A stretch of 64,000 nucleotides of DNA from Pseudomonas sp. CC120222-01a (GTDB lineage: Bacteria > Pseudomonadota > Gammaproteobacteria > Pseudomonadales > Pseudomonadaceae): NCBI RefSeq assembly GCF_003097235.1, contig NZ_QEQQ01000002.1:496001-560000 (forward strand), in the 5' to 3' direction. The notes under the pieces are model-generated. The model saw nothing but the letters and a program-made list of their open reading frames with translations. It did no database searches and was not told the DNA's origin. Shown one piece after another: positions 37,998 to 46,161 of the stretch (within the stretch, counting starts at the first letter, position 1; every line of letters starts with the position of its first letter). A program made the translations under genes and the position numbers.

Positions 37998-40352
37998 ATG
38001 CCAAGCTTAGCGCGGCCACGTACCCGAGCGGGAAGGCTTGTGCGTGCTGCCGTGATCAGCCTGTTGATGCTGCTCGGCCTGTTGTGGCTGGCCGACCGCA
38101 TCTGGCCACTGCCAATGCCGGGCAATGACCTGGCACGGGTGGTGCTGGCCGAAGACGGCACACCGTTGTGGCGCTTTGCCGATGCCGATGGCGTGTGGCG
38201 CTATCCGGTCAGCCCGGAAGAGGTTTCGCCGTTGTACCTGCAGGCCCTGCTGACCTACGAGGATCGCTGGTTCTACCGCCACCCGGGGGTCAACCCGCTG
38301 GCCCTGGTGCGGGCGGCCTGGCTCAACTTGCGCGGTGGGCGGGTGGTGTCTGGCGGCAGCACATTGTCGATGCAGGTTGCACGCCTGCTCGACCCGCATG
38401 ATCGCACCCTGGCCGGCAAGCTGCGGCAGCTGTGGCGCACCGCGCAGCTGGAGTGGCACCTGTCCAAGCGTGAGATCTTGCAGATCTACCTGAACCGTGC
38501 CCCGTTCGGCGGTACGTTGCAGGGGGTGGCTGCTGCCAGTTGGGCTTATCTGGGCAAGTCACCGCAACATCTCACGCCCGCCGAAGCAGCACTGCTGGCG
38601 GTGCTGCCGCAGGCACCAAGCCGCTTGCGCCCGGACCGCCATCCGGCCCGTGCCCAACGGGCCCGTGACAAGGTGCTGCAGCGCCTGGACGAGTATCAGG
38701 TGTGGCCAGCCCGACAGATCAAGGAGGCTGCCGAGGAGCCCTTGCTGCTGGCCCCGCGTCAGGAGCCTGCGCTGGCGCCCCTGCTGGCGCGGCGACTGAA
38801 CACCCCTGACAGCCCGACGTTAATTCGCACCACCCTCGACGCCTCGCTGCAGCGGCGCCTGGAGGACCTGCTGCTGGGTTGGCGCGCACGCCTGCCGGAG
38901 CGCACCTCGGCGGCGATCCTGGTGGTCGAGGCGCAGACCATGGCGGTACGCGCTTACCTGGGCTCGATCGACCTGAGCGACGAGCGCCGTTTTGGCCATG
39001 TCGACATGGTCCGCTCGTTGCGCTCGCCAGGCTCGACGCTCAAGCCGTTTCTCTACGGCCTGGCCATGGATGATGGCCTGATCCACTCCGAATCGCTGCT
39101 GCAGGATGTACCGCGGCGCTATGGTGACTATCGCCCTGGTAACTTCTCGATGGGCTTCAGCGGCCCAGTGTCGGCCAGCTCGGCACTGGCGCTGTCGCTC
39201 AACCTGCCGGCGGTGCAATTGCTCGAAGCCTATGGGCCCAAGCGCTTCGCCGCGCAGTTGCGCATGGCCGGCGTGCCGCTGGCGCTGCCGCCACTGGCCG
39301 AGCCCAACCTGGCATTGATTCTGGGCGGCGCCGGTAGCCGCCTGGAGGACCTGGTCGGCGGCTACGCGGCACTGGCCCGGGGCGGCAACAGCGCGCAGGT
39401 TCGCCTGCAACCGCAGGATCCGTTGCTGGAGCGGCGGCTGATGTCGCCGGGCGCGGCCTGGATCATCCGGCGCATCCTCAGTGGCCAGGCGCGGCCCGAC
39501 CGCGACCCGCATGCCGAGCTGGTGCAGCGCCCGCAACTGGCCTGGAAGACCGGTACCAGCTATGGCTTTCGCGATGCCTGGTCGATCGGCGTAGGGCCGC
39601 GCTATCTGATCGGGGTATGGATCGGTCGCCCCGACGGCACGCCGGTGCCCGGGCAGTTCGGCCTGGCCTCGGCGGCGCCCTTGATGCTGCAGGTGCACGA
39701 CTTGCTGAGCAACCGCGACAGCCAGCGCGGTATCCGGGTGCCGGTGGAACGTGTGCCGGAAAGTGTTGGCGTGGCAGCCATCTGCTGGCCGCTGGGCCAG
39801 CCCATGAACCGACAGGACCCGAACTGCCGGCGCCAGCGTTTTGCCTGGACCCTCGATGGCACGACACCTCCCACTTTGCAGGCTGCCGACCAGCCCCTCG
39901 GCCTGGGGCTACGCGAGAGCATCTGGGTCAATGCCCAGGGCCTGCGCGTAGACGGCAGTTGCCCAGGCGCCAAGGCACTCGACATCGCTTTGTGGCCGGC
40001 ACCGCTGGAGCCTTGGTTGCCACGCGTCGAGCGGCGTGCGGCGCGGCTGCCTGCGGTGGACCCGAGCTGCCCGCCACAGGTCCCGGCCAGTGCGCCGCCG
40101 CTGTCGATCGTCGGCGTGCGCCCCGACGACAACCTGCGGCGCCCGGCCACCAGTAGCGAACCCTTGCAGTTGCGCGTTTCTGCCTTGGGGGGTGGCGGGC
40201 GCCGCTGGTGGTTCCTCAACGGTCAGCCGCTGGGTGAAAGCGAAGGTCAGGAAAGCGTGCTGGTGCGTTTTGACCAGGTCGGGCAGTTCGAACTCAGTGC
40301 TCTGGACGAAAGCGGAGAAACAGCGCGGGTGGCGTTCCAGGTCAACGAGTAG
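37998..40352 (+). CDS. pbpC: Penicillin-binding protein 1C (transglycosylase/transpeptidase)
   Basis: 784 residues. An N-terminal membrane anchor (VISLLMLLGLLWLADRI) precedes the glycosyltransferase domain (EDRWFYRHPGVNPLALVRA, GGSTLSMQVARLL). The transpeptidase has Ser346 in STLK, SLN in LALSLNLPAV and the KTG box in WKTGTSYGFRDA. A C-terminal BiPBP_C domain ends the protein. It polymerises and may cross-link peptidoglycan in the periplasm. All catalytic motifs look intact. It follows the macroglobulin gene as in other Gram-negative genomes. Confidence 0.96.
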   Translation: MPSLARPRTRAGRLVRAAVISLLMLLGLLWLADRIWPLPMPGNDLARVVLAEDGTPLWRFADADGVWRYPVSPEEVSPLYLQALLTYEDRWFYRHPGVNPLALVRAAWLNLRGGRVVSGGSTLSMQVARLLDPHDRTLAGKLRQLWRTAQLEWHLSKREILQIYLNRAPFGGTLQGVAAASWAYLGKSPQHLTPAEAALLAVLPQAPSRLRPDRHPARAQRARDKVLQRLDEYQVWPARQIKEAAEEPLLLAPRQEPALAPLLARRLNTPDSPTLIRTTLDASLQRRLEDLLLGWRARLPERTSAAILVVEAQTMAVRAYLGSIDLSDERRFGHVDMVRSLRSPGSTLKPFLYGLAMDDGLIHSESLLQDVPRRYGDYRPGNFSMGFSGPVSASSALALSLNLPAVQLLEAYGPKRFAAQLRMAGVPLALPPLAEPNLALILGGAGSRLEDLVGGYAALARGGNSAQVRLQPQDPLLERRLMSPGAAWIIRRILSGQARPDRDPHAELVQRPQLAWKTGTSYGFRDAWSIGVGPRYLIGVWIGRPDGTPVPGQFGLASAAPLMLQVHDLLSNRDSQRGIRVPVERVPESVGVAAICWPLGQPMNRQDPNCRRQRFAWTLDGTTPPTLQAADQPLGLGLRESIWVNAQGLRVDGSCPGAKALDIALWPAPLEPWLPRVERRAARLPAVDPSCPPQVPASAPPLSIVGVRPDDNLRRPATSSEPLQLRVSALGGGGRRWWFLNGQPLGESEGQESVLVRFDQVGQFELSALDESGETARVAFQVNE

Positions 40353-40443
40353 GGGTTCGACGTTTACCGGGGCAGCACCTACGCTTGCAAGTGACGGGTG
40401 AGGCCGGCGACGCCCCGGTACCCAAGGGATTGTGGAGCGTCCT

Positions 40444-42105
40444 ATGCGTCTTCTGCTGATGCCCCTGTTGCTGTCGCCCTGGGCCAGCCTGGTGATTGCC
40501 GAGCCCTTGCCAGTGTTTCTCGACGGCCATGAATATGAGCGCCGTCTGCCCAGCGCGAACCTGCCGATCGAGGCCTATCGCTCACTTGCTCCGAGCCTGC
40601 AGCTGGCGCCGCCCAGATCGGTGTCCGACACCTTGCCCATGGAAACGCGTTTCGTGCTGCACAAGGTGCGCTTCGAGGGCGGTACGGTCTACCCGTTGAG
40701 CGAGTTGCGCGAGCATTACCAGCCCTTGATTGGCCGTGAAGTGAGCGTGGGCGAGCTGCAGCAGTTCACCGAACGCCTGACCCGGCGCTACCAGCTCGAC
40801 GGCTACCTGCTGTCGCTGGCCTATCTGCCTGACCAGGATTTTGCCGAGGGCCGCGTGCATGTGGTGTTGGTCGAGGGGTATGTCCACAACGTGCGGCGTG
40901 AAGGGGATATCGGGCCCGCTGGCGCTTACCTTGACCAGCTGCTGGAGCGTTTGCGGGCGGAGCGCCCGTTGACCCAGGCGACGCTCGACCGCTTCATCGG
41001 CCTGGCCCAGCGCATCCCCGGGGTGACGCTGCAGGCTGACTTGACCCAGGCCGAGCACGGCGAGGGCGCCGCGCAGCTTACCGTGCATGCCTTGCGCAAG
41101 CCCTTCGATGCGGCAGTGGCGTTCAGCGATGGCAGTCGCGAGGGCCCACAGGGGGTGTTCAAGGTGTCCAGCAATGCCCAGACCCGTTTTGCCGAGCAGT
41201 TGACGGCCAGTGTTCTGCTGCCACCGGGTGATGACCACACCGAGTACCAGCGCCTCGATTACAGCCAGCATCTGGATGCACAAGGCAGCCAGTTGCTGCT
41301 TTCGGCCGCTCGCTACCGCAGCGAGCCGCGCACAGCTGTACCGCTGGAGCATGGTTCGCAGTTTTTCCAGCGGATTGAAAGCGAGCGTTATGCAATCGGG
41401 CTTGGCCAGCCGGTGATCGTCACGGCGGATGAATGGCTGGCGGTGACCGGGCATGTCTACTCGGTCAGTGAGCATGACGAAGACCTCACCAGCGGCCTGG
41501 GGCACAACGACACCTATGTGCGTGCGCTGTCGTTCGAGGGCGATTGGCGCAAGGTCGAGGGCGGGCGCCTACGCATGGTCAGCGCCGGGGTGTATCAGGG
41601 GCTGGATTACCTGGGCGCACGCAGCGATGCGGATTACGACATGGACTTCCTGCGCTTTCGCGTGGCGGGGTTGCAGAGCGACAGGTTGTTTCAGCGCTGG
41701 CAGGGCGTGCTGTCAGGCGCCTTGTACTGGACCGATGACCGGCTGCCTGCCAGCGAGCGTGCGGTGTTTGGCGGGCAGAACTTCGGCCATGGCTACCCCA
41801 AGGACCAGGCGGCGGGGGACAAGGGCTGGGGCGTGGCCTACGAGCTGAACTACAGCATCCAGCCTGGCGCTGGCTGGGTGCGGCTGGTGCAGCCTTATGC
41901 GCTGCTGGATGCGGCGCAGGCCTGGTACAACGGCGGGCCATTTGAAGATGCCAGGATGCGTTCGGCGGCATTGGGTGTGCGGCTTGGGGATGGGCGGTAC
42001 GGCAATGTGGCACTGGAGGTGGCCAAGCCATTGGCGGATGTGGCGTTGGACAGCATGAGCCGAGGGCCGCGATGGACGGTGAGTTTTAGCTACATGCTGG
42101 AGTAG
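40444..42105 (+). CDS. Two-partner secretion outer-membrane transporter (ShlB/FhaC/HecB family)
   Basis: 553 residues from 40444 (MRLLLMPLLLSPWASLVIA signal peptide); an ATG four codons upstream is possible. A POTRA domain (about 60-150, FVLHKVRFEGGTVYPLSELREHYQPLIG) leads to a 16-strand barrel region. The loop-6 region GGQNFGHGYPKDQAAGDKGWG aligns with the family motif, but the usual Arg of RGY/RGF is His449. The end FSYMLE is a typical barrel terminus. No TpsA exoprotein gene lies on either side, so its cargo is encoded elsewhere or lost. An inverted repeat (ACCGGGGC 40366-40373, GCCCCGGT 40412-40419) precedes it. Confidence 0.88.
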   Translation: MRLLLMPLLLSPWASLVIAEPLPVFLDGHEYERRLPSANLPIEAYRSLAPSLQLAPPRSVSDTLPMETRFVLHKVRFEGGTVYPLSELREHYQPLIGREVSVGELQQFTERLTRRYQLDGYLLSLAYLPDQDFAEGRVHVVLVEGYVHNVRREGDIGPAGAYLDQLLERLRAERPLTQATLDRFIGLAQRIPGVTLQADLTQAEHGEGAAQLTVHALRKPFDAAVAFSDGSREGPQGVFKVSSNAQTRFAEQLTASVLLPPGDDHTEYQRLDYSQHLDAQGSQLLLSAARYRSEPRTAVPLEHGSQFFQRIESERYAIGLGQPVIVTADEWLAVTGHVYSVSEHDEDLTSGLGHNDTYVRALSFEGDWRKVEGGRLRMVSAGVYQGLDYLGARSDADYDMDFLRFRVAGLQSDRLFQRWQGVLSGALYWTDDRLPASERAVFGGQNFGHGYPKDQAAGDKGWGVAYELNYSIQPGAGWVRLVQPYALLDAAQAWYNGGPFEDARMRSAALGVRLGDGRYGNVALEVAKPLADVALDSMSRGPRWTVSFSYMLE

Positions 42106-42121
42106 ATGCTGGCTGTACCGT

Positions 42122-42211
42122 CCTCATCGCCGGCAAGCCGGCTTTCACATGATAACCACGTGCCACCAGGCCAGCGTTGTCCCTGTGGGTGCTGGCTTGC
42201 TGGCAATGAGG
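42122..42211. repeat. Inverted REP-like pair with CCGGCAAGCCGGC head
   Basis: CCTCATCGCCGGCAAGCCGG at 42122 onward faces GCTGGCTTGCTGGCAATGAGG ending at 42211, with CACAT/GTGGG ends inside. It is a third REP-like type, more diverged, in the gap between the convergent TpsB and regulator genes and may terminate both. Confidence 0.65.
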
Positions 42212-42243
42212 CCATTGGCATTCATGCCAAGCCTGAGAAGATC

Positions 42244-43026
42244 TCAATGTGTGGTAAATCGCTGATGCACGGGTGAAGAACTCGGCGTCAACGCCAACGC
42301 CAACTGCGTGCGGTTGTGCATGTGGGTCAAGCGCAGCACCTGCGACACATACAGCTTCACGGTGTTTTCGGTGATCCCCAGTTCACAGGCAATCTGGTAG
42401 TTGGTCTTGCCCTTGCTCACCAGCCTGGCGACCTCCAGTTGCCGCGGAGACAGCTTCTCGAACGCCGCAGGCAGTTCACCTTCAACAGCTTCTTCGACGA
42501 TGTCGGTGGCGCGGCGGTGGACACCCTGGCCGCGGGCCTTCTCCAGGTCCTGGTAGAGTTCATCGATGGAGCCGGCCAGGTCCTGCAGGCGCTGATTGAG
42601 GTTGCCCAGGTCACGAAGGTTGGCCTTGCGCTCCAGCAGCACTTGCTCCTGGCGGCGCACGCCTTCGAGCAGCTCATCGAGGTCCATGGGCTTCTGGTAG
42701 TAATCGGCGAAACCTTCGCGAAGGGCGCGGATCACATCCTGCTTGTCGGCACGCCCAGTGAGCATGATGGCCTGGAACATGCGCTGGCGCCCGGCAATGT
42801 CTTTCAGCGCACGGACCAGCTCGATGCCATCGCGTTCGGGCATGTGCAAGTCGCACAACACCAGGCCGATGGCTTCATCTGCGACGAAACGTTCGATGGC
42901 TTCGTCGGTGGAGTGAGCCGCCGCACAGTGGTGGCCCTGGATTTCGAGGTATTCACACAATTGTTCGACGATCAGCGGCTGGTCATCTACGACCAGAACC
43001 TTCACGTCACTGAATGACTTGTTCAC
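42244..43026 (-). CDS. LuxR-type response regulator, PprB-like
   Basis: 260 residues. A receiver domain (about 8-125, VLVVDDQP, phospho-Asp in LVLCDLHMPERDG) is followed by a coiled-coil linker (about 130-170). The C-terminal LuxR helix-turn-helix is LSPRQLEVARLVSKGKTNYQIACELGITENTVKLYVSQVL. Architecture and the prepilin peptidase neighbour recall P. aeruginosa PprB, which controls Flp pili and biofilm adhesins; that identity is inference. No sensor kinase is adjacent. Confidence 0.8.
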   Translation of the reverse strand: MNKSFSDVKVLVVDDQPLIVEQLCEYLEIQGHHCAAAHSTDEAIERFVADEAIGLVLCDLHMPERDGIELVRALKDIAGRQRMFQAIMLTGRADKQDVIRALREGFADYYQKPMDLDELLEGVRRQEQVLLERKANLRDLGNLNQRLQDLAGSIDELYQDLEKARGQGVHRRATDIVEEAVEGELPAAFEKLSPRQLEVARLVSKGKTNYQIACELGITENTVKLYVSQVLRLTHMHNRTQLALALTPSSSPVHQRFTTH

Positions 43027-43146
43027 GATCTACTCCCTGTTCGTAAGCGGCCCTGCTCCCGGGCCAGACGCTCTGGCAGCTTAAAAAGTAGATGCTCCTC
43101 GCAGTTCTGTACAAGGTTTGTGCAAGTGATCGGACAACAGGGATGG

Positions 43147-43617
43147 CTATTGGATCCATACAGCCGTGAGAAGAAAGCCTGCCAACACGTAAGGCACGAA
43201 GGCTTGCTTGTCGCCCATTTCTTCCGTCAGGGTGGCCAGGCGCTTCTTAACTTTGGGGTTGAGCAGCGTCCACAGGCGCCTGCGGGTCAGCAGCCACAGC
43301 ACCACGCTGACGCCCGCACCGATGAAGGTGCCGAGCACGTACTGCGGGCTGGTCGCCAGGGCCAGTGCGCCCATCAGCTTGACGTCATCGGCACCGAAGC
43401 GCCCCAGCATGTAGCCTGGCAGGGTCAGCAACATGACGATGGCCAGGGCCCAGCCAGCGTCGCTGGCATCGGCGCCGATCCAGGTGTGACCCGTGGCGAA
43501 CAGCCAGACCAGGGCGCCTGCGGCGAAACCCAGGGTCAGCATGTTGGCGATCTGGCGTTCGCGAATATCTTGCTCAGTGCACAAGGCAAGCCACATCAGG
43601 AGAACAATGCTTTGCAT
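43147..43617 (-). CDS. A24 prepilin peptidase, TadV/FppA type
   Basis: 156 residues, short form without the N-methyltransferase region, with about five membrane segments. The two catalytic aspartates are in TEQDIRERQIAN and FGADDVKLMGAL. Such enzymes process Flp-type IVb pilins and TadE/TadF pseudopilins. It lies upstream of the PprB-like regulator on the same strand with 120 bp between. No flp pilin, rcp or tad genes are in the window. Confidence 0.85.
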   Translation of the reverse strand: MQSIVLLMWLALCTEQDIRERQIANMLTLGFAAGALVWLFATGHTWIGADASDAGWALAIVMLLTLPGYMLGRFGADDVKLMGALALATSPQYVLGTFIGAGVSVVLWLLTRRRLWTLLNPKVKKRLATLTEEMGDKQAFVPYVLAGFLLTAVWIQ

Positions 43618-43728
43618 CGGCAGGCCGCCTTTCCCATTCGTTGAACACTGATACCCGATCAGTCAGGTTTCTTAAACAGGGTAGACGCGATCTGACGAAC
43701 GGCCATGGCAGGGGGGCAAAAAGGTCGT

Positions 43729-43791
43729 TGTGGGAGCCGCGCTTGTCGTGGCGACGAACCGCGGCGATGGGCCGCACAGCGGCCCCCGGCG
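43729..43791 (+). repeat. Single degenerate REP-like element
   Basis: TGTGGGAGCCGCGCTTGTCG, then a GGGCCGCACAGCGGCCCCC head. It lies between the stop of the DUF4136 gene at 43798 and the prepilin peptidase start. Arm bases differ at several positions from the common REP. Confidence 0.6.
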
Positions 43792-43797
43792 ATTGTT

Positions 43798-44367
43798 TTA
43801 TTTCACCCGGCCAGGCGGATAGTTGCCGAGCACTTGGGCAACGGTCTTCTGGATCGCGCTGTTACGCTCATCCGGGCCAGGCGGGTAGTTGTTCATGATC
43901 TGCTCGGCACTGCCGCGCCAGACCAGCTTGCCGTCATGGCCGTCGAACAGGTCGATCTGGATGGTTGCCACCTTGTAGTCGACGCTGCGGGTCTCGTTGT
44001 ACATCGGCCCGCCCCAGTACCCATTCCAGTAGCCGCCCCAGGCCCCGCCATAGTTGGTGGTGATCTGTTGCTGGCGTTGTTCGACGATCAGGTAGGCGCG
44101 GATTGTCACGTCAGCCCTGGCATTGCCCTGGATGGGGCGCAGGCCGCGCTGGTCGAGCTGGTCGGCGACCGCCGTGCGGATGCGCTGCTCGGTCAGGTCG
44201 CTCTTGATGCGTGGATCATCCGGGCGGTATTGCAGGCCTGGCTCCTGCCATGCCCAGCTGCGATAGGCAGCAAAATCGCGGCTGGCGTCGAAATCCTGCT
44301 GAACGTTGTTGCTCGAGCAGGCGGCGAGCAATAACGCGAATGACAGTAGAACGAGGCGGCGCAACAT
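43798..44367 (-). CDS. DUF4136 lipoprotein, first copy
   Basis: 189 residues. Lipoprotein signal MLRRLVLLSFALLLAACSSN, with the lipobox LAAC. The mature domain is DUF4136: FDASRDFAAYRSWAWQ, then VATIQIDLFDGHDGKLVWRGSA and an ending with NNYPPGPDER and LGNYPPG. A Gly/Tyr/Trp-rich insert (NYGGAWGGYWNGYWGGP) lies in the middle. Function unknown; an envelope lipoprotein. It is 19 bp after the second copy, same strand, clearly one operon. Confidence 0.88.
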   Translation of the reverse strand: MLRRLVLLSFALLLAACSSNNVQQDFDASRDFAAYRSWAWQEPGLQYRPDDPRIKSDLTEQRIRTAVADQLDQRGLRPIQGNARADVTIRAYLIVEQRQQQITTNYGGAWGGYWNGYWGGPMYNETRSVDYKVATIQIDLFDGHDGKLVWRGSAEQIMNNYPPGPDERNSAIQKTVAQVLGNYPPGRVK

Positions 44368-44386
44368 GATGGTTCTCCGTTAGGCA

Positions 44387-45022
44387 TTAACTGGGAGGAT
44401 AGCCGCTGAGCGCCTTGTGAACCGATTCGCGCAGGGCGGTCTCGCGATCGCGCGGCGAGCTTTTGTCGCTGCCGCTTTCAGCGCTGGCGCTCCACACCGG
44501 CTGGCCGTTGCGGGCATCGAACAGGTCGATGCGCACCACCATCACCTCCACTTCGTAGGTGCGTACGATCGGGACGCTGCCGTAGGCGCCGTAACCGTTG
44601 CGGTAGCCGCCGAAGCCGACACCGCCGTAGGGGTACGGGCCGTAATAGGGGTCGTAAGTGTCATAGTCACGCACCTGGCGCAGGCGCCGCTCCAGGCGCA
44701 TGTCGGCGCTTACCAGCAGGTCGCCGGTGGTGCCCCGGGCAGGGCGCAGGCCATGCTGGTCGAGGGCGCCGCTGACGGCGTCGGCAATCTGTGCCGGGTC
44801 GGCGTCGGCATTGCCGCTTGGCAGCTGGCCGCCGCGCCAGCTCCAGCTGCGGTAGTGCCCGTAGTCACGCGGCGCCGCCGGGTAGGCACTGGCGTCGAAG
44901 GTGTTGGCCGCTTGTGGAGGGGCTGGCGGCAGCGGGCGGCTGCTGGCCACATAGGGGTTGCTGGCCTGGCAGGCGGCCAGGGCGAGCGGCAGCAAGGCCA
45001 GGCACAACAGACGGTACGGCAT
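44387..45022 (-). CDS. DUF4136 lipoprotein, second copy
   Basis: 211 residues from 45022 ([18 protein letters not shown]), behind GGGAGGG. The mature part has a Pro-rich stretch and then [48 protein letters not shown] and ALSGYPPS. These match the first copy block by block, including a Tyr/Gly-rich middle ([18 protein letters not shown]). A tandem duplication that has diverged. Upstream of it is cmoM, 23 bp away, so the operon may run from the MazG-like gene through both lipoproteins. Confidence 0.86.
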   Translation of the reverse strand: MPYRLLCLALLPLALAACQASNPYVASSRPLPPAPPQAANTFDASAYPAAPRDYGHYRSWSWRGGQLPSGNADADPAQIADAVSGALDQHGLRPARGTTGDLLVSADMRLERRLRQVRDYDTYDPYYGPYPYGGVGFGGYRNGYGAYGSVPIVRTYEVEVMVVRIDLFDARNGQPVWSASAESGSDKSSPRDRETALRESVHKALSGYPPS

Positions 45023-45045
45023 GTATCCCTCCCGGAGGGGCGCGG

Positions 45046-45795
45046 TCAGCGGGGCCGGCACATCCAGTGCAGGTAGCGGCCGAGCCCGGCGAAGCTTGGG
45101 TGACGGCGGTGGGTCAGTTCCATTTCCAGCAGGTCGAGCAGCTCGGCCTTGTCCTGGAATTCCTTGGGCATGTAGTCGTGGAAGACGCGCACGCCACTTT
45201 CACTTTCGACTTGCCACATCACTTCAAGTTGCGCCTTGAGTTCCCGTGGATCAAGCGGTTTTTGCGGGGTCAGGCTCTGCTTTTCGCCTTCCAGGCGGTT
45301 GCTGCGCAGCTTGCGGAAATGGCCCTTGAGCAAGTTGCGGTAGACCAGCGCATCGCGGTTGTAGAACGCCAGCGACAGCCAGCCGCCTGGGGCAGCCAGC
45401 TGATGCAGTACAGGCAGAATGCTCTGCGGTTCGGCCAGCCATTCCAGCACGGCGTGGCATAGCACCAGGTCATAAGGCTCGGTGAGCTGGCCAAGCAGCT
45501 CTTGCCAGGGCGCCTGGATGAAGGTTGCCGATTGGCCCGCTTCTGCGAAGCGCGCCCGGGCACCCTCGAGCATCGGGGCGGCCGGCTCGGCCAGTGTTAC
45601 ATCGTGGCCGCGCTGGGCCAGCCACAAAGCCATGTGGCCCAGGCCGGCGCCGATGTCGAGCACCCGCAGCGGTCGGTCGGGCAGGGCGTCGGCCAGGTCG
45701 GCCTGGAGCACGGCCAGGCGAATCGCGCCCTTGGCGCCGCCGTAGATTTTCTCGGCAAAGCGTGTGGCCAGCTCATCGAAGTGACGGTCGTTCAT
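45046..45795 (-). CDS. cmoM: tRNA 5-carboxymethoxyuridine methyltransferase CmoM
   Basis: 249 residues from 45795 ([30 protein letters not shown]), a beginning diagnostic of CmoM (formerly SmtA). The SAM motif I is [34 protein letters not shown] and [20 protein letters not shown] agree. It methylates cmo5U at tRNA position 34. The start overlaps the stop of the MazG-like gene by 4 nt. The long in-frame extension to 45966 runs antisense-like through that gene and is rejected. Confidence 0.93.
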   Translation of the reverse strand: MNDRHFDELATRFAEKIYGGAKGAIRLAVLQADLADALPDRPLRVLDIGAGLGHMALWLAQRGHDVTLAEPAAPMLEGARARFAEAGQSATFIQAPWQELLGQLTEPYDLVLCHAVLEWLAEPQSILPVLHQLAAPGGWLSLAFYNRDALVYRNLLKGHFRKLRSNRLEGEKQSLTPQKPLDPRELKAQLEVMWQVESESGVRVFHDYMPKEFQDKAELLDLLEMELTHRRHPSFAGLGRYLHWMCRPR

Positions 45796-46097
45796 CGGGC
45801 GAAACGCCTCTCGCTGTCGGCCAGCTTGGCTCGCACCACCTGCTCCATGTCCAGGCCCAGCTCGCTGCACAGCAGCAACAGGTAGAGGACCACGTCGCCG
45901 ACTTCCTGGCCGGCGTGGGCCAGCTGGTCGGCGGGCAGCTGGCGCGATTGGTCCTCGCTCAGCCACTGGAAGATTTCTACCAGCTCGGCCATCTCGACGC
46001 TGGCGGCCATGGCCAGGTTCTTAGGGCTGTGGAAGCCGCGCCAATCATTGTTGTCGCGGATCTGGTGCAGGCGTTGGGTGAGTTCTTGCAGGTTCAT
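45792..46097 (-). CDS. MazG-like nucleotide pyrophosphohydrolase
   Basis: 101 residues: LTQRLHQIRDNNDWRGFHSPKNLAMAASVEMAELVEIFQWL, then QEVGDVVLYLLLLCSELGLD. The ExxE and ExxD metal ligands of the all-alpha NTP pyrophosphatase fold are visible (EMAE, EVGD). Short members such as RS21-C6 hydrolyse dCTP or modified nucleotides; the substrate here is unknown. Overlaps cmoM by 4 nt. Confidence 0.88.
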   Translation of the reverse strand: MNLQELTQRLHQIRDNNDWRGFHSPKNLAMAASVEMAELVEIFQWLSEDQSRQLPADQLAHAGQEVGDVVLYLLLLCSELGLDMEQVVRAKLADSERRFAR

Positions 46098-46161
46098 CGG
46101 GGTCTCCTAATGCTGCATAGCTTCTGCGCAGGCCCGATGCAAAGCAAGTGCAATCAGGGCG

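Noticed and set aside
40366..40419. 8 bp inverted repeat ACCGGGGC/GCCCCGGT before the TpsB gene as a terminator or operator
   Set aside because: The arms are 38 bp apart and no T run follows; expected by chance in GC-rich DNA.
45796..45966. N-terminal extension of cmoM by 57 residues
   Set aside because: It lies entirely within the MazG-like gene in another frame; CmoM homologues begin at MNDRHFDEL.
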